This document shows positions 11,742 through 24,900 of a stretch of DNA of 64,000 bases, in pieces. The translations under genes were made by a program, and so were the position numbers. The notes beneath the pieces are model-generated. The model did no database searches and was not told where the DNA came from. It worked only from the letters and a program-made list of their open reading frames with translations. Every line of letters begins with the position of its first letter. Within the stretch, counting starts at the first letter, position 1. The stretch covers positions 7,047,409 to 7,111,408 of the forward strand of contig OY992839.1 in the NCBI GenBank assembly GCA_963921425.1. Reading direction: 5' to 3'. Origin of the DNA: Dryas octopetala. Its lineage: Eukaryota; Streptophyta; Magnoliopsida; Rosales; Rosaceae.

Positions 11742-11924
11742 GCATTGGTAATTATTTACTTACAAATTTCCTCATTTACTGTAGCAGAAGCTAGACTCCA
11801 CAAGCAGCATGTAAAAGTTGAAAAAGAAAAAAATAATACAAAAGGTGACCAAGCCTTGGAGGAGCCACTGGTAAATGGTTTTCTTGATGTACAAAACATA
11901 TATAGTTGCTGGTTAATTGTTTAA
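11742..11924 (+). CDS. Possible small secreted peptide or orphan first exon
   Basis: ATG at 11742 opens 60 codons starting MALVIIYLQISSFTVAEA, which looks like a signal peptide, followed by a charged tail with Lys/Glu runs. A possible splice donor (CTG/gtaaat) lies near 11870, so it could be a first exon whose remainder was lost where the kinase fragment begins at about 11943. I recognise no family and see no mature-peptide motif. It may be chance. Confidence 0.15.
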   Translation, partial: ALVIIYLQISSFTVAEARLHKQHVKVEKEKNNTKGDQALEEPLVNGFLDVQNIYSCWLIV

Positions 11925-11942
11925 TGTACAAAAATGTTAAGC

Positions 11943-12603
11943 GTTTTAATTGGCCTAGAGAGCTAGGGATGCTTCCCACCAAGTTATTAGAAATTGCAGC
12001 AAGTACTTGGAGAGACGAAAGGTTCCCCAAGGAAGGAGGGATCTCTCCTGTTAAATTATTGTCTTGGAAAACAATTATTTGAAGCTTCAACAAGGAGGCG
12101 AGTTCGGAAGGAATTTTTCCCACCAGCCCGTGATTGTGGCCAACATTGAGTGTGATGAGGTTGAAGCAATTGGATATATTGGGAGGAATAGGGCCACTGA
12201 GTGAGTTATTTTCTAGACGTAATACCTGCAATCTACGCAAACGCCCAATTTGTGGTGGGATTTGATGAGTGAAGCTGTTGTTGTGGAGGTGCAGTTCCTT
12301 GAGGAAGCTTAGATTTCCTATGTGTGGGGATATGGTCCCGACCAACTTTTGGTGTCGTAGATCGAACACAGTGACCCTCTGGTGATGCCGGCGACTGCAG
12401 TTGATGCCGTACCACTGGCAGAAGTGAATGGAGTCATTCCAGGAGTCCATGACATGGTAGGGGTCATATTTGATTTGGGCTTTGATGGCTAATAGGGAGA
12501 GCCTATCTGTCTCATTATGGTTCAAATGCATGGAGCTCCAACAACAGATGAATGCATTAAAAAGTGAATGTAGTAAGACCCATCTCACAACCAAAACTAC
12601 CAT
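11943..12603 (-). pseudogene. 5' fragment of a second LRR receptor kinase
   Basis: Starts MVVLVVRWVLLHSLFNAF at 12603 and runs about 220 codons through the LRRNT (CQWYGINC) and the first LRRs. It is close to positions 3050-2390 of the receptor kinase at 1-3050. Similarity ends abruptly near 11943, within an LRR; after that the frame reads through unrelated sequence to a stop at 11791. The remaining LRRs, transmembrane segment and kinase are absent. The retained frame is open, so the truncation is recent or the product (a secreted short LRR protein of about 270 aa) is tolerated. Most likely it is a partial duplication. Confidence 0.9.
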
Positions 12604-13856
12604 TTTGAATTTGATCTCATGTGTGGTGTGCTCATCAAGCCTGAAAAACTAAATATACAGGACAAGAAATATGAGAGACAGACGTAGTTTCTCAAAGTTG
12701 CTTTTCCGAAGACCGACTTCCAGTCTTCCACTTATCTTCCAACCACTGTTGTTTTTCCAGTCTTCCATTTCTTAATTTCGTAAGACGACTTCCAGTCTTT
12801 CACTTAGCTTCCAAGCAATTGTTGACTTCTTGTTCCATTTAAAAACAAGTGTAGACAAGGATAATGGAAACCACATGTAGAAAAGTACAACTTAACAAGT
12901 CAAGGCAAGTCAAGGCCCACTTGCTTCCAACGACGTTACGTTCTGTAGTTACAATCAATGACTAAGCCACGGTTTGATCTTTTATATATCTGCATTGCGT
13001 TTACTAGACGTTGTTGAAAATTTGCATATGAGGACATACAGGAGTACTAGACAAGTTTCACATTGCTTTTTCCATAGGACAACGACCAAAACGTTAACAG
13101 TCCACTTACTTCCTTCCTACCACGTAGTACTGTTGTCTAGCTGTTGTTGTTTTTCCAACGACCACTGTTGTTGGTCTCTTGGTTGAGTTGGTTCTGTAGT
13201 TACACAACACTCAATGGTTAAGCCACACCCACAGGCTTGACTTTTGTAGTCATGAGTAACAAAGCATATATGTGCCTTTTGGATCTGCCTCTATCAGTCT
13301 ATCTAGTAATTGAATTTTACGAGTCCAAAAACAGACCAACATAATGTGCAATGCGGTCCGTTTTTGCACCAACTTGATGATATCATCTTTCAAGAGTAAA
13401 TTAATTATAAAAAATGCACAGCCATTAATACCAGTAATATTATGACGTGCATGGTATATATGAAGCCTTACCATGATGTTAAGGCTCTCCCATAGCCATG
13501 GTATGAAGCCTAGATTGATTCATCTTCTTCCTTCAAGTTAGAAGCTTCTTTCATAAATATATTTAAATCTAGTCATTTATTTTATCCAATCCAATTCTAT
13601 TCATCAAACGAGACAAAAATAATGTTACAAAATTCTTCTTGGGAAGTGTTACTAATGATAATACAAGTAACAAATGCCATGGAGTATTCTCTCATTTGGT
13701 AAACTAAAACCAGCTTGAACAGAGGCTGATACAAAAGAAGGAACAAAGGAGGGACTTCATTTTTAGGTTTATTAGGAATATAAATCAATGCTGTTGATAA
13801 ATCATAAAATCAATTTAACCTTAAAACTGGAGGATATGCATATGAATATGCTGCTC
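12604..13856. other. Intergenic, kinase-fragment 5' flank and GH95 3' flank
   Basis: The first about 140 bp match the 5' flank of the intact kinase gene. Three near-copies of the phrase cttccagtctt occur at about 12715-12800. The rest holds the direct repeat at 13290-13450 and no recognised gene. Confidence 0.5.
13290..13450 (+). repeat. Diverged direct repeat, unit B (partner at 10855-11000)
   Basis: Same orientation and order of blocks as 10855-11000. The two copies lie on either side of the truncated kinase fragment, suggesting a tandem duplication scar. Confidence 0.6.
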
Positions 13857-16800
13857 TCAGAGATATAATGTCCTCACACATTTTAACTGTCTGTTGAAAG
13901 TATAAATCCTGCCAGATGATATGTTCGCCGTAACTGTACTTCCTCTATAATGTAATATCTTAATGGAGTTCTTGTCCTTGGACCAAAGACCAACTTCATG
14001 AAGATCTCCTTCCTTCCAACAGATATTGACTGTCACCCCACCGCGCGCCTTCAATCCTTTCACACAACCATTTGCCCATTTATCCCGGGGAAGAGCAGGA
14101 AGTAAATACAGGTCCTTGACAGTGCTCTGGACAAGCATTTCTGCAACGGCTGCTGAGAAACTGGCACCAAAAGAGAGAGAATTAACAATCATAATTCTCT
14201 GGGGGGCTAACAATCTTTGTCGCACATGGCAGTGTTTCCTCATAATAATGTTTCTAGATACTACATTCTCTGGGAGTGATGCATATTAAAACGCCAACTG
14301 TTGCATTTCAACTTTTCAATAAAACTTATTGAAAAGAAATGTACTTGGAACCAAATACATGCAAACAAGTCAGAAGCAGAATTGGTCATAAACAGCATAC
14401 ATGGAACGAATGTTGCTTACCCAAAGTTGGCATCAATCTGGAAAGGGGGATGTGCAGTGAACAAGTTACTGTATAGTCCTCCTTCAAAATCAGCTTCATG
14501 ATCTGGATCCACCAAGTCAATCAAATGCTTGACCATACGGTACGCATGCTCACTGCTGTGAAGCCGTGCCCACAATGCAATCTTCCATGTAGTTGACCAT
14601 CCTGGGCCTTCCTCTCCTGTTTTGAAGTGCAAATATCTGAAGGACAATACTACTTGCAAGTACTCAAGAAGATCATACCAGTGTAGAGTTTCATTATTCT
14701 ATATCTGTGTCACTGATGCATCCAAAGTTCTCCAGATTCTTGTAATAATAAATCATGAAAGCTCCTTTTTACCTTTTCATTCCTTCTCAATTTAAATGTA
14801 GTAATTTGGTTTCAAATAATACATCAGTTTCTAGTACTTTTCATATCATGCAATAGTACTTTGGGGAAACAGAAAAAGTGAATTCAATTTTGCATCCAAA
14901 TGCCCTAAATTGGGTGGGGATTGCAAGACCAAAATGACACACATAGTTATCACATACAAACCTCTTTTATAGAGGGTATAATCCGCAGCTTTACAGAGGT
15001 CTGGAGTTTTTTCAACAGTTATTGAGTGCCCCGGAAACAGGCCAAACAGGTGTGATACATGTCGGTGATGCACTTCCGGGTCCTCAAAATCTTGTGCCTG
15101 TAATATAACAGAGATATTGTTGGTTTACAACTAATTTGACAATTCTATACAAGTAGTCCATCAGACAATTTATATAAGACCTGAAAGCAGATTCTTGAGA
15201 AATGGAATTTAAGACCACTGGCTTACCCATTCCATAATTGACCCATCTCTAGCAATTTTTGTGGGTAAAAGCCTAGGTTGAGCCTCACGGACTTTTCCAA
15301 CAAGAGCATCCTGAGTTTTTCCTAGAACCTGTTTTTAAGGAATTACTGTTATATACATCAATACACAGTTTATTAGCTAAGTACGGCACTAACATAAAGT
15401 TAGAGCTCAACCTCAGCAGCAGAAAGTATTGCAGAGAAAACTTCTTTTATGATTGACATGTCCATGGTTGATGAGTAGCTCACACTGGCCTGCTTACCAT
15501 CAGGAGCAATAAACATGTGCTCTGGAGAAGTTGATGGGTTAGTTTCCAGATACCCTCCAGGGCCTTCTATCAACCAATCCAGCAGAAATGATGCACATCC
15601 TTCCAACAAAGGATATGCCTTATTTTTTAGAAAATCCTAATGATGTAGAAAAAATTAGCAATTATGAACCTACTAGACAACTCAAGTCAGATAAGATAAG
15701 CAACATATATAAACAATAAGTTCTTTATCAATATAACCACATAACTGACATTCACTTGTACCTAAGTGCTTTCAGGAGCCTGAATCCCTGGTGTCCAGAT
15801 ACCATAACATAAGAAAAACAAATCTTGAGTTAATTAGTTTAATTTAGGTAAAACAGCATTTTTTTTTTTTTTTTGCTTGCACTCTTCATCTTTAAGATAT
15901 CTGGCGCAATTTACAGTTAACCTACTCTTCAATAACATTTATAAGCTAACTTACATACAGAATTTACTCTTCTGTCACAGTTTCAGCCTGATTAGTTATG
16001 CACCAGTTATAGGAGCTTCAATTCGTGATGCCCACAGTTTCTAGCACAGTAACTAACTAATTATAGATTCAGTTTTCACTTCCAGAACATTGCTCCTCCA
16101 TTTTAATATGGACTTAATAAAACAAATTAGGAATGGTCTCTTTTCCCTGAGCCAAAAAATTTGCACCTGATTATGTCTATACAGAATAGGCCATGCCAAT
16201 TCAACAGCCATATAGTTTGAGAGTTGGCAGCTAGAGCACATTAACATAATAGAAATTTTTTTCAAAAAGCAGAAGCTTACTTTGTCCATCGTGTAAGTAT
16301 AATGTTCCCATAGATGGGTACAGAGCCAGGCTCCTCCCATTGGCCATAAAGCCCACACAGCTTGACCTCGATCTGGTGATGTTTTCGCCCATATGTCAGA
16401 CACTTGATGTACAACCCAACCACTGGCTTCATAGTTCACCTGGAACATGCCATGTGAATTAATGAGAAAAATAATGCACAGACAACCAAGAACTGGTAAA
16501 GGATAACAATTTTTCAAGGTCACTACAAAGATCTTATCATTTTTTGGCCTATTCCTGCTTAATTGCATGAGGACCAGTGCCTAAAAGAAGTCAGACAGGA
16601 ACTGCAATGGGTTGTGCTATAGGAACTAGAATTGGCCATCCTATAGGCACTGCAATGTCCATTCACAGAGGTATTAAGGTTTTTTCATCTTGGTTACAAA
16701 AACTTATGTGAAACCTCACAACTTCAACCCAGAATGCTGACTTGCAGCATTCATGATTTTATCATACTGGTTCCAAGGAAAAACCTCATCCTTTAAAATT

Positions 16801-17286
16801 TCTCTGAAACTAAACTTTGGCAACTAGAGAAAAATATATTTCTAGGTAGAGACAAAAAGCTAAAGAAGGCTTTGAATACAAACTAGAAAGGGAGAATTCT
16901 CACCTTTGCAGTTTTACTCCCGTTGATAGATAAAAAAGATATGTAATCAAATAAGGGCTCCTGGCATTCTCTTAGGTTACAAGGAAGAGAAGGCCAATAG
17001 TTCATCTGAAGATTAATGTTCAAATGAGGAGCGCCGCTGAAAGTATAAAGTTGAAGTAAGTAACCACCTCATAATATTGCAAAAATCAATGATAAATAAA
17101 AGGCATTGAATTACTTAGTGAATGTCTTATGTTGATGTAATATGACTGGTAGGGAGGAGTTTAGTACTGCCATGCATTTAGCTCTATTATCATATTATGG
17201 TTCACTTGCCATGTTGTTTACACTAACCTATGTTCTTCTAGAAAGCTTTTGAACTCCCTAAACAGATCAATGTCATGCTAATACCC

Positions 17287-17341
<55 letters not shown>

Positions 17342-19740
17342 CTCCCATGCAGGCTCAATATCCTTGTTCCATATACCCTGCAGGTTTGCCGGCTGAGTTC
17401 CAGGCCGTGAACTAGAAATAAGCAGATACCGACCATATTGGAATAAAAGTTCCACAAAGGAAGGATCTTCATCAGTTTTGAAGGATTTCACCCTGTCAGC
17501 AGTTGAAACTAAGGCATCATCACTTCCCTTAAAATTCAAATTGGTAATAGGGGTAAGTTTCTTTGTCTCCAAATCTTTATCTCCTAAAATGCTCTTAGAG
17601 CTTTTAGAAAGCTCCAGTGAAACACGATGAAAAAGATTCTGATAGTCATCCAAATGATGAGCATAAAGATCAGAATAAGAAAAATTTCTTAATGAACTTG
17701 ATGCTTTGAGAGACTCTGAAGTTGGATCCCTCTTAGAATCAGAAGGCTTAGTAAATGGTCCTTTGAATGAAGATGAGGCCACCAGAAGCAAAACAGCCCA
17801 ATCTGACTCTTCAACCCTTAATTTCTTGTCGTCCAAAACATGTATCACACCTCTGCTACCACTAATCTGCAAATCAAGAACTGCAGAAAACTGAATCCCT
17901 TGTGGATTGTCATTTACACTCAAAAATTTTGGGGGGACCCTTTTACCAGGACAACTGCCATCAATTATAATTTGATTTTTACCATTTACATATGAATGAT
18001 GATGTAACTTGCTGTCTAGAGAAACTGTAAATGATAGGGACCCTGATTTGCTTCCAGAGATCTTGGTCACAATCACTTGATCCGGATTAGAAGCAAAATG
18101 CTCCCTTGTATATGTTACATCACCCACAGAGTATTTTATCTTTACTGTTGCAGTATCCAGGTCTAGCTCCCTGCTGTAAGATTCTTCAGCATATTTGAGA
18201 TGAGAATCGTCAAATTCTAGGTTAATGTTGCCCAGTAGTTGGTAAACCTTCATCAAACGAGTAATTGTTAGGATATTAGTCCCAGGATATTGGAAGCCTC
18301 CTCGTGGATACGGAACTCATCCATTTTAAGTACCATTGGTAACTATAAGCTTGCATTAACATAACAATTAAGCATAAGCTGTGAATTACGAAACCCCGTA
18401 GCTATTGTACTAAAAATCAAGTAAGCATAACTCTTAAAACTACATTTACCATACAAAGCACTAACAACATTTGAACACAGACATCTATAAGATAGCATAT
18501 TTTGTACCCTATGTAACTTATTAAATTTGAGATCCCACTATCAACAATAATCAGAAAAAATTAGTACTTGCACCGAATTGCATAGCATGTTTTACAATAT
18601 TACCACGCGTTTGACATCTAGTCATATTCATCACCAGTCCATTTTCATTGAGTAACATAATGAAGAAGGAAAGTATGATTGAAGCTGATGAAGTTACATA
18701 CATCAGAAGGATCTCCTGACAACTTGACCGCTGCTTCAGTAGCTTCAACATATTTACCACTGTCAACTAGCTTTCTAACCTCCGTTAGTGCTTTTGGAGC
18801 CTTTGGGTTGGTATAGTTTCCAGGAGTTCCAGTCCAGAGTGTGTCCTCTACACCAATTTAAAAACTTTATGCAATGAGTTTCACTATAATTTATACAGTG
18901 TGTGTATGTGTGCGTGCGTGAGAGAGAGAGAGAGAGAGAGAGAGATTAGAAATTCAGAATACAGTTTTTTCAGAACAATCTTTAGTTAATCAACCCCAAA
19001 ACTTAACTGTGAGAAGTTCATTCATCAGACACCAAATTAACAATTCAAAGCATTGATCTCAAAATTTTGTTACCCTCTCTATATCTCAAATTTCTCACCC
19101 ACCAAAAACGGAGTTCTTTGAGAATTCACGTGTAAACTCAAAGGATACAAAATGAATATACACAATCAAAATGTGGTCTTAACAACAAAGTCTGATGAAC
19201 CAAGCTTCCTAAACCAGGTTCAACAACTATAGTCTTTTGTTAAAATTCTAATCACCTCAAGCATTCCAAGTACTCTGAGTCCCAATTCAGGGTCTCTCTA
19301 CCAACTATTTGGTCCCTCAAACAATGTAATTGAACTTGAATATCACACTGTTCATATATGATCTCTTTAACCCACCAAACAATAAAAGAAAATAGCAAGA
19401 GAAAACAAAGCAACCCCTGAAAAACCACAAAACCCACAACAGCAAGCATTTGAAGCAACAGAAATCAAAATACAGAAAACCCAACAATTAGTACTAATCA
19501 GGGACACAATGCAACAAGGCTTTGTACTTCACCATTGAGCTGGAGAGTCTCTGATGCGACACCACCCCAGACCATGGCTCCGAGCCTCCCATTCCCAATG
19601 GGTATAGCATCCGTCCAATGCTTAGCAGGCCCAGCAAACGTGACCTTCAAAGGCTTAGAACTCTCCTCCTCCACTAGACTTGGGGTCCACAGGTCCTTCT
19701 CTGCAGGCTGCCGCACCAGAACCCACTCACCATCCTCCAT
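13857..19740 (-). CDS. FUC95A: GH95 alpha-L-fucosidase 2 (AXY8/FUC95A-like)
   Basis: Glycoside hydrolase family 95 enzyme that removes alpha-1,2-fucose from xyloglucan side chains in the cell wall. Ten exons: 19740..19533, 18847..18702, 18247..17343, 17036..16904, 16439..16281, 15636..15412, 15328..15227, 15097..14962, 14616..14421, 14160..13857. Every junction is GT-AG and in frame, giving 837 aa, close to the about 843 aa I recall for Arabidopsis AXY8. Landmarks: [15 protein letters not shown] and [16 protein letters not shown] at the N-terminus, [11 protein letters not shown] with N426 and N428, the general-acid region NPSTSPEH with E556, [14 protein letters not shown], and [11 protein letters not shown] with D733. 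By family comparison from memory these correspond to the catalytic residues of bacterial AfcA. No clear signal peptide is seen on this start. Intron 3 begins directly with a CT microsatellite. Intact. Confidence 0.95.
17290..17338. repeat. (GA)n microsatellite at the donor of GH95 intron 3
   Basis: About 24 GA units on the plus strand. On the gene strand the intron reads GTATGT then (CT)n, so the repeat starts within a few bases of the 5' splice site at 17342. Confidence 0.95.
18920..18947. repeat. (GA)n microsatellite in GH95 intron 1
   Basis: About 14 GA units preceded by a TGTG/TGCG run. Lies in the 685-bp first intron. Confidence 0.9.
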
Positions 19741-21345
19741 TGCACAAAAGGGGAAAAGGTTTCAGCAGAATGGAGAAGAAGACCAAGAAAAGCTTAAAGA
19801 TATTCAGTGCCACACACACACATACTCTGTTATGCTTGGGCTTAAGAGCTGTGGATTTATCAGTTGGTGAAGTGAAAGACTGTGAGTGAGAGTAAAGAGT
19901 TGTGGACCTGGTGGGGGTTGGTTTGGTGAGAAGGGTTTGAATTCACACGGCATGTAGCGGTGACTAGTGAAGTGAAGTGGGTCCCACTCAACCCGGCATT
20001 TTCTGTACTGTCTCTGTGTAACTTTGGAAACAATGGAAAGCTTTCTTTCTTCTTGCTTTTCACGGTTTACAGCTTTACGGTGTCGTTTTATGCGGCTTGT
20101 GAGGTGCACAATGCACGTGGCGACAAGTACGTAAGCGTTGCGGAGTGTGGTGATAATCACGCGTCAACCCAGAAAGATTTGTGTTTGTGTTTACGGTTAT
20201 TAATTCTGTTTTCTTTTTTCCCGATGTTCGGCGGTGAATATGTTAATGTTTATGTCGATTTATGTCAGTTGGTTGGTCCACAAGAGAATTGATTAATTAG
20301 CGTTTGTCACAGGAATAGACACTGTTCATGCGTGACCAGAAATATTATATATATATCTTACAATCTTATGAAATATTATTATAATAAACTGCCCTATGCC
20401 TTTTTGTTTTGTTAATTAGAGGAAACTGGAAATTCGAATGTCTAATATCGTAAAGAAAAATATCAATATAACAATAACTAGTTGACATGGTCCTATAACA
20501 TTTTTATACTTCGACTAATATAGTAGTATGCAATTAATGTATTTAGGACAGTTCATCTTTGATATAGTGACTATATGATATATAATTATATTTAACAATC
20601 GACAATCAATACTCTAGTAGTTAAAAAGTGAACTCGTTATTGACAAAATGATCAAAAAATATTAGAATGTGAATGCAAGATGACCAAAATTTTTGTGCTC
20701 TTGTCATCCTCAAGCTATCATGTTGCCGCGATTTCATCAAATTTTTAGAAAAAAAAAAAATACAAAATTATGAATTAAAGTAAAAAATTGACTAAAACTG
20801 CTTATTACTTTAAGCAATTTTCCTAATATACTTGAAAATTAGACATAATATAACTACATATATTTGACTTCCACCCAATCAACTCTCATTCCATGAACTT
20901 TACTAGCTTTATCTTTTCTTAGTATAACCTTCATTACATTACACAATGTTTCTAGTTCATTTATATGAGTATATAGACCCACTCTACATTCATTTGTTTC
21001 TGATCAGTTGTGGGCCTCGTGGCTTTCAATTGCAATGACTTGGAGTTATTTTCTGCATTTCTTCATAGGCAAAATGTGAAAATAAACCTTTATGGGCAAG
21101 AGCAACACATCATGTGGATGTCCTCATCATGAAACTACAGAAGCACATGTATTGTACATATCAATCCATGAGTTTTTCAAATTAAATCTTGTTTGCTTTC
21201 ATTCCCTTGAAGTATAAGATAACTTAGAAATGATCAAAAACATAACTGAAAATCCACGTGGGTTCACAACATATTGCTCACATGCACTTTACAATATGTG
21301 AGCAGAAAAGCAAAGCAAGCTTGCTCATAAGCAATCTGTTCATGT
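19741..21345. other. GH95 promoter and intergenic sequence
   Basis: Upstream of the GH95 start lies a short CACA run and GC-richer sequence to about 20300, then AT-rich sequence. I recognise no further gene. The open frames at 19804-20292 are antisense or flanking reads without domain features. Confidence 0.5.
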
Positions 21346-21906
21346 TCAGCAAATCCTTATAGCCTGCACAGTGTGTATTACTAGGGCATCATCTTCCTCA
21401 TCCAGCTTATCATCTGCAATGTATAGCTTGTCAATAGGGGGCATAAGATTCGATTCATTCGCCATCTTAATGCTTTTCTTAAGACCATCAAGCTCAGATT
21501 TCACAGTTGATAGTTGTGAGGTTAACTCTGATCTTTCTCTATCCCATTCAGTCCTTTCATAATCATGTTCCTGTTGGATCACATCCAAACTATCTTGTAG
21601 TCGAATGCACTCATGGCGGATAAGATTTAGCTCGTTGGTTTGTCTATCACCGGTTGGAGTTGGTTCATCATACCAACAGAAAAATTCGCATTGCTAGCAA
21701 CATTAATAACAAAAATAATTAGGACAAAAAGGTAATCTGAACAATGTAGGTTTAATTCAATAAAGAGAGAATTACGTACTTACAGCAGCAATAACCTTTG
21801 GACAATTATAGAATAACCTAAACGGGTTTTTCAAGGTTTGAGATAATCTCAGTTTTGCAGGAAGCCCACAAAGACATTTCAGTACACAATCTTCAGGAGA
21901 ATTCAT
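21346..21906 (-). CDS. GRF-type zinc-finger coiled-coil protein (At4g04775-like)
   Basis: Two exons, 21906..21784 and 21693..21346, with a GTAAGT donor and phase-0 junction; 156 aa. The N-terminal 50 residues form a GRF zinc finger: K-C11-L-C13-GLPAKLR, FYNC35P, then C43-EFFCWYDE. These are the ligand spacing and the CxFFxW block typical of plant GRF fingers. Residues about 60-130 are charged and heptad-like (ERTEWDRERSELTSQL), predicted coiled coil, and the tail is acidic (DKLDEEDDA). Plants carry many such short GRF proteins of unknown role; some are transposon-linked. The base before the start (cag/gATG) could be an acceptor, so an untranslated 5' exon is possible. DNA or RNA binding is inferred only from the finger class. 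Confidence 0.75.
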
Positions 21907-24900
21907 CCTGTAAAATGTGATTCCTGTAGAATTCAAACATTCTTTGTGAGAGAACTTTAAGCGAAGGAAAATTTCTTGTAAGAAATTCTATCAAATAGGC
22001 ATTACCAACAACCTCACTTGGTCCACCATTTGTTAGTCCATCAATACTTTCAACATTGTTACAAACTTTAATCAACATGCCATCGTTATTCCATTAATAT
22101 TCAATACTTCCAACAATATTATAAACTTTTATCAAACATATCATTGTTCTGTACATATACTGACAACCATATATCTATTCCCCAAGTCTAAACCTGACTA
22201 GGTAATTGAATACAATTGGATTAGTCGACCTGAATCCAAGCAAAACATGCCATTCCAACCTCAACCTTCCAAACAATATGCTCTATTTTCATAATTATGT
22301 GTTTCTCTAAAGGAAAACAATGGAACAATGGCTGCTGTAGGATCCTCACCTGCAGTGGTACCTTAAACCGTACCTCTGCTTTGCTGATTTGAAAGATTCA
22401 CATGATTATCAGCTAGGAACAAAAAGGGATTTTACATAATAGTAATATGTTACGAACTGGTATTCACATTCTCAAGAGCTCATATACACTTTGCCAGAGA
22501 CCTACTCCATAATATCAAAGATGAATTGCTAAGGAGTTGAAGGAGAGGAAGTTTTATCCCCAATAAAGCTGGTAAATTCAGAGTTACTATAAAACCATGA
22601 TGGCTGCATAGTTTTCGGATTGTGTGCCTCAGTATTATTCATGTGATATTTGACTCAATACAAAAGGAATGATAAAGTCCAAGAAGAGATAGAGGACTGA
22701 ATAGATTTGAAACTTCGAAAAGAAGGGAGAAAAAGAAAATTCACTTTTGAAGATTGCTTGATTTCAAGGAAAATTGATGTAGTACTTGTTTGCCTGTGAT
22801 TCGCTTTTGAAGGTTTCCTTTTTCACCATATAACAATAGCTCCCTGAAAATAGAGCAAAACCATTCTAGTAACTGCATTGCCAATTCCAATGAGAGATAA
22901 AAAATGTCTAGTAATGAGACAAGAGGAATATAAACGGCCGGCAGAACAGAGAGTCACAGCCATTGTCCATGGCTGCTTGCCTTGTGGACAACAAGAGGAA
23001 TAATTATTAATTTAGAAAAATAGGGTCTTATGACTCCTCGTGGAAGAGTGATGTTTCCTCCAGCCATAACGATTTTTAACTTAGACTGCTCTTTAATAGG
23101 AGGTGAATAGGGTGGCTTAGAACACTAGACTAGATGAAATATTTCTTCTACATAATCAGAAAAGTCCTTAGATTAAGCAGTACAGTGTATGATGGGGTAG
23201 TACTGAGGGAAATTTAGATTCAAATTCATCCCAAGCTCTTTGTGTAACTGTCTATCCAACCTCTTTGCTTTTCTTAGTACACTATACCAACCTCTTGTGC
23301 AGTATTCATGTCATAGTTTCATATTCATTCCCAACACAATACCCACCCAGCCTAGCACTATAGCACATTGTTTTCAACACAAGAAGTGGAGAAGTGCACC
23401 AGATGAGAAAGTTGAACAAAAAGCTTTTGCATATTGCAGTGAAAACAAGCACAACCTGGATTGCAGGGATTTCCTCAACAAAGGAGGAAAAATTAAAACT
23501 TGTGGACAAGCAATATAAAGAATTCCAAAATGACCAAAGGGGACATTCAAACAACAATGTGAAATCACAGAATTGCCAGATTTGACCACCTCATTTTGTT
23601 ACTCACAGACCACCAATGTCTGAATGGACTAACTTAGAGCTTGGCTGCAAGACTGACTGAACCAACAGCCACCATTGCACCCAAATTTGGCTATATTAGA
23701 CATGTATGGGTCTGACCCACAACCCCATATGGCCAATAACATAATCTAATGAGTATGCTAAGCCTTATTTAGCCTCTATATCAACATAAAGCATGCATTT
23801 TCAGTATTGTGTTTAATTAAACCAAATATGAGCAAAATTTAGCATTCAATTGGTCACAAGGTTTGGTTTTGAAGGGAGCTTATGCAACCCACCTAAAGAC
23901 GACTCAACCCATTACCAGTTCCAAGTTAACAACCCAATTCACAGTCAATAATAACATTGGAGATCAAGCATAAGAACCGGTTTAAACTTATGGGATTCTG
24001 TTCTGGAACCGTTTTATCAGGTAACAATACCCAAGGACAGTCATTTAAAAAAAAAAAAAAGCGTACAATGCATCAAATCTTTTAATGCGACTATACAAAC
24101 AGAACAAAAAGGCCAACAGTAATGACAGTTTATTGAAAGATGGAATTTTGTTAGGCATTCTTTAATTGAAAAAATAAAACCCAGAAAACAAAAAAAAAAA
24201 AAAAAAAAACATAAAAAAGGCAAAAAGAACACGGACCTGAATTGAAGCGGCCGATGTATAATATGCACCAATTATCAAGTTGTCGGGCAAAGATCCATTA
24301 GCTAACGACAACAGGCTAATAGGCTATGGAGCTCAACCTCATCAAGCTCTCAACATTTTGGTGGGTAAAGTAGAAAGATTGGAACCTGAAGGGTTTCACT
24401 TTTACACTGAGGACAAAAGAAAAGGGAAATTATTCTGCCGTCACTATATTATATTTTTTGCTCTCTCATTGTCCCCAGCTAGTTTAGCGACACCTGTACA
24501 CTTATTATATAATTATTACTTTGCCCCTCGTCCAAGAGAACTGCCAGACTGGTAGAGTTCGTGATCGGCCATTTATGAATGGGATTAAAGTCATTAACCA
24601 ATGAATGGGAACGAATCAAGTAATCAACTACTCCCTTCATGCTCACATGTTCATTACAGAACTATTTTCAGATAACTTTGATTAACTAATATCCCTATAA
24701 TCCCTATAATTATAATAATGCACATTCTTGTTCTCCTCCTCTATCAGTGAGCTAATTCGATCACAACATGCTTATGGGGTGAAGTTAACCGGTAAACCGT
24801 AGGGGCTGTATTATAATTGTTATATAAATAGACTGGGTAGCCTCGTTAAAAATAAATACTTCCAACTCCAGGATGCTGTTTACTTGACCAAGGCACTCAA

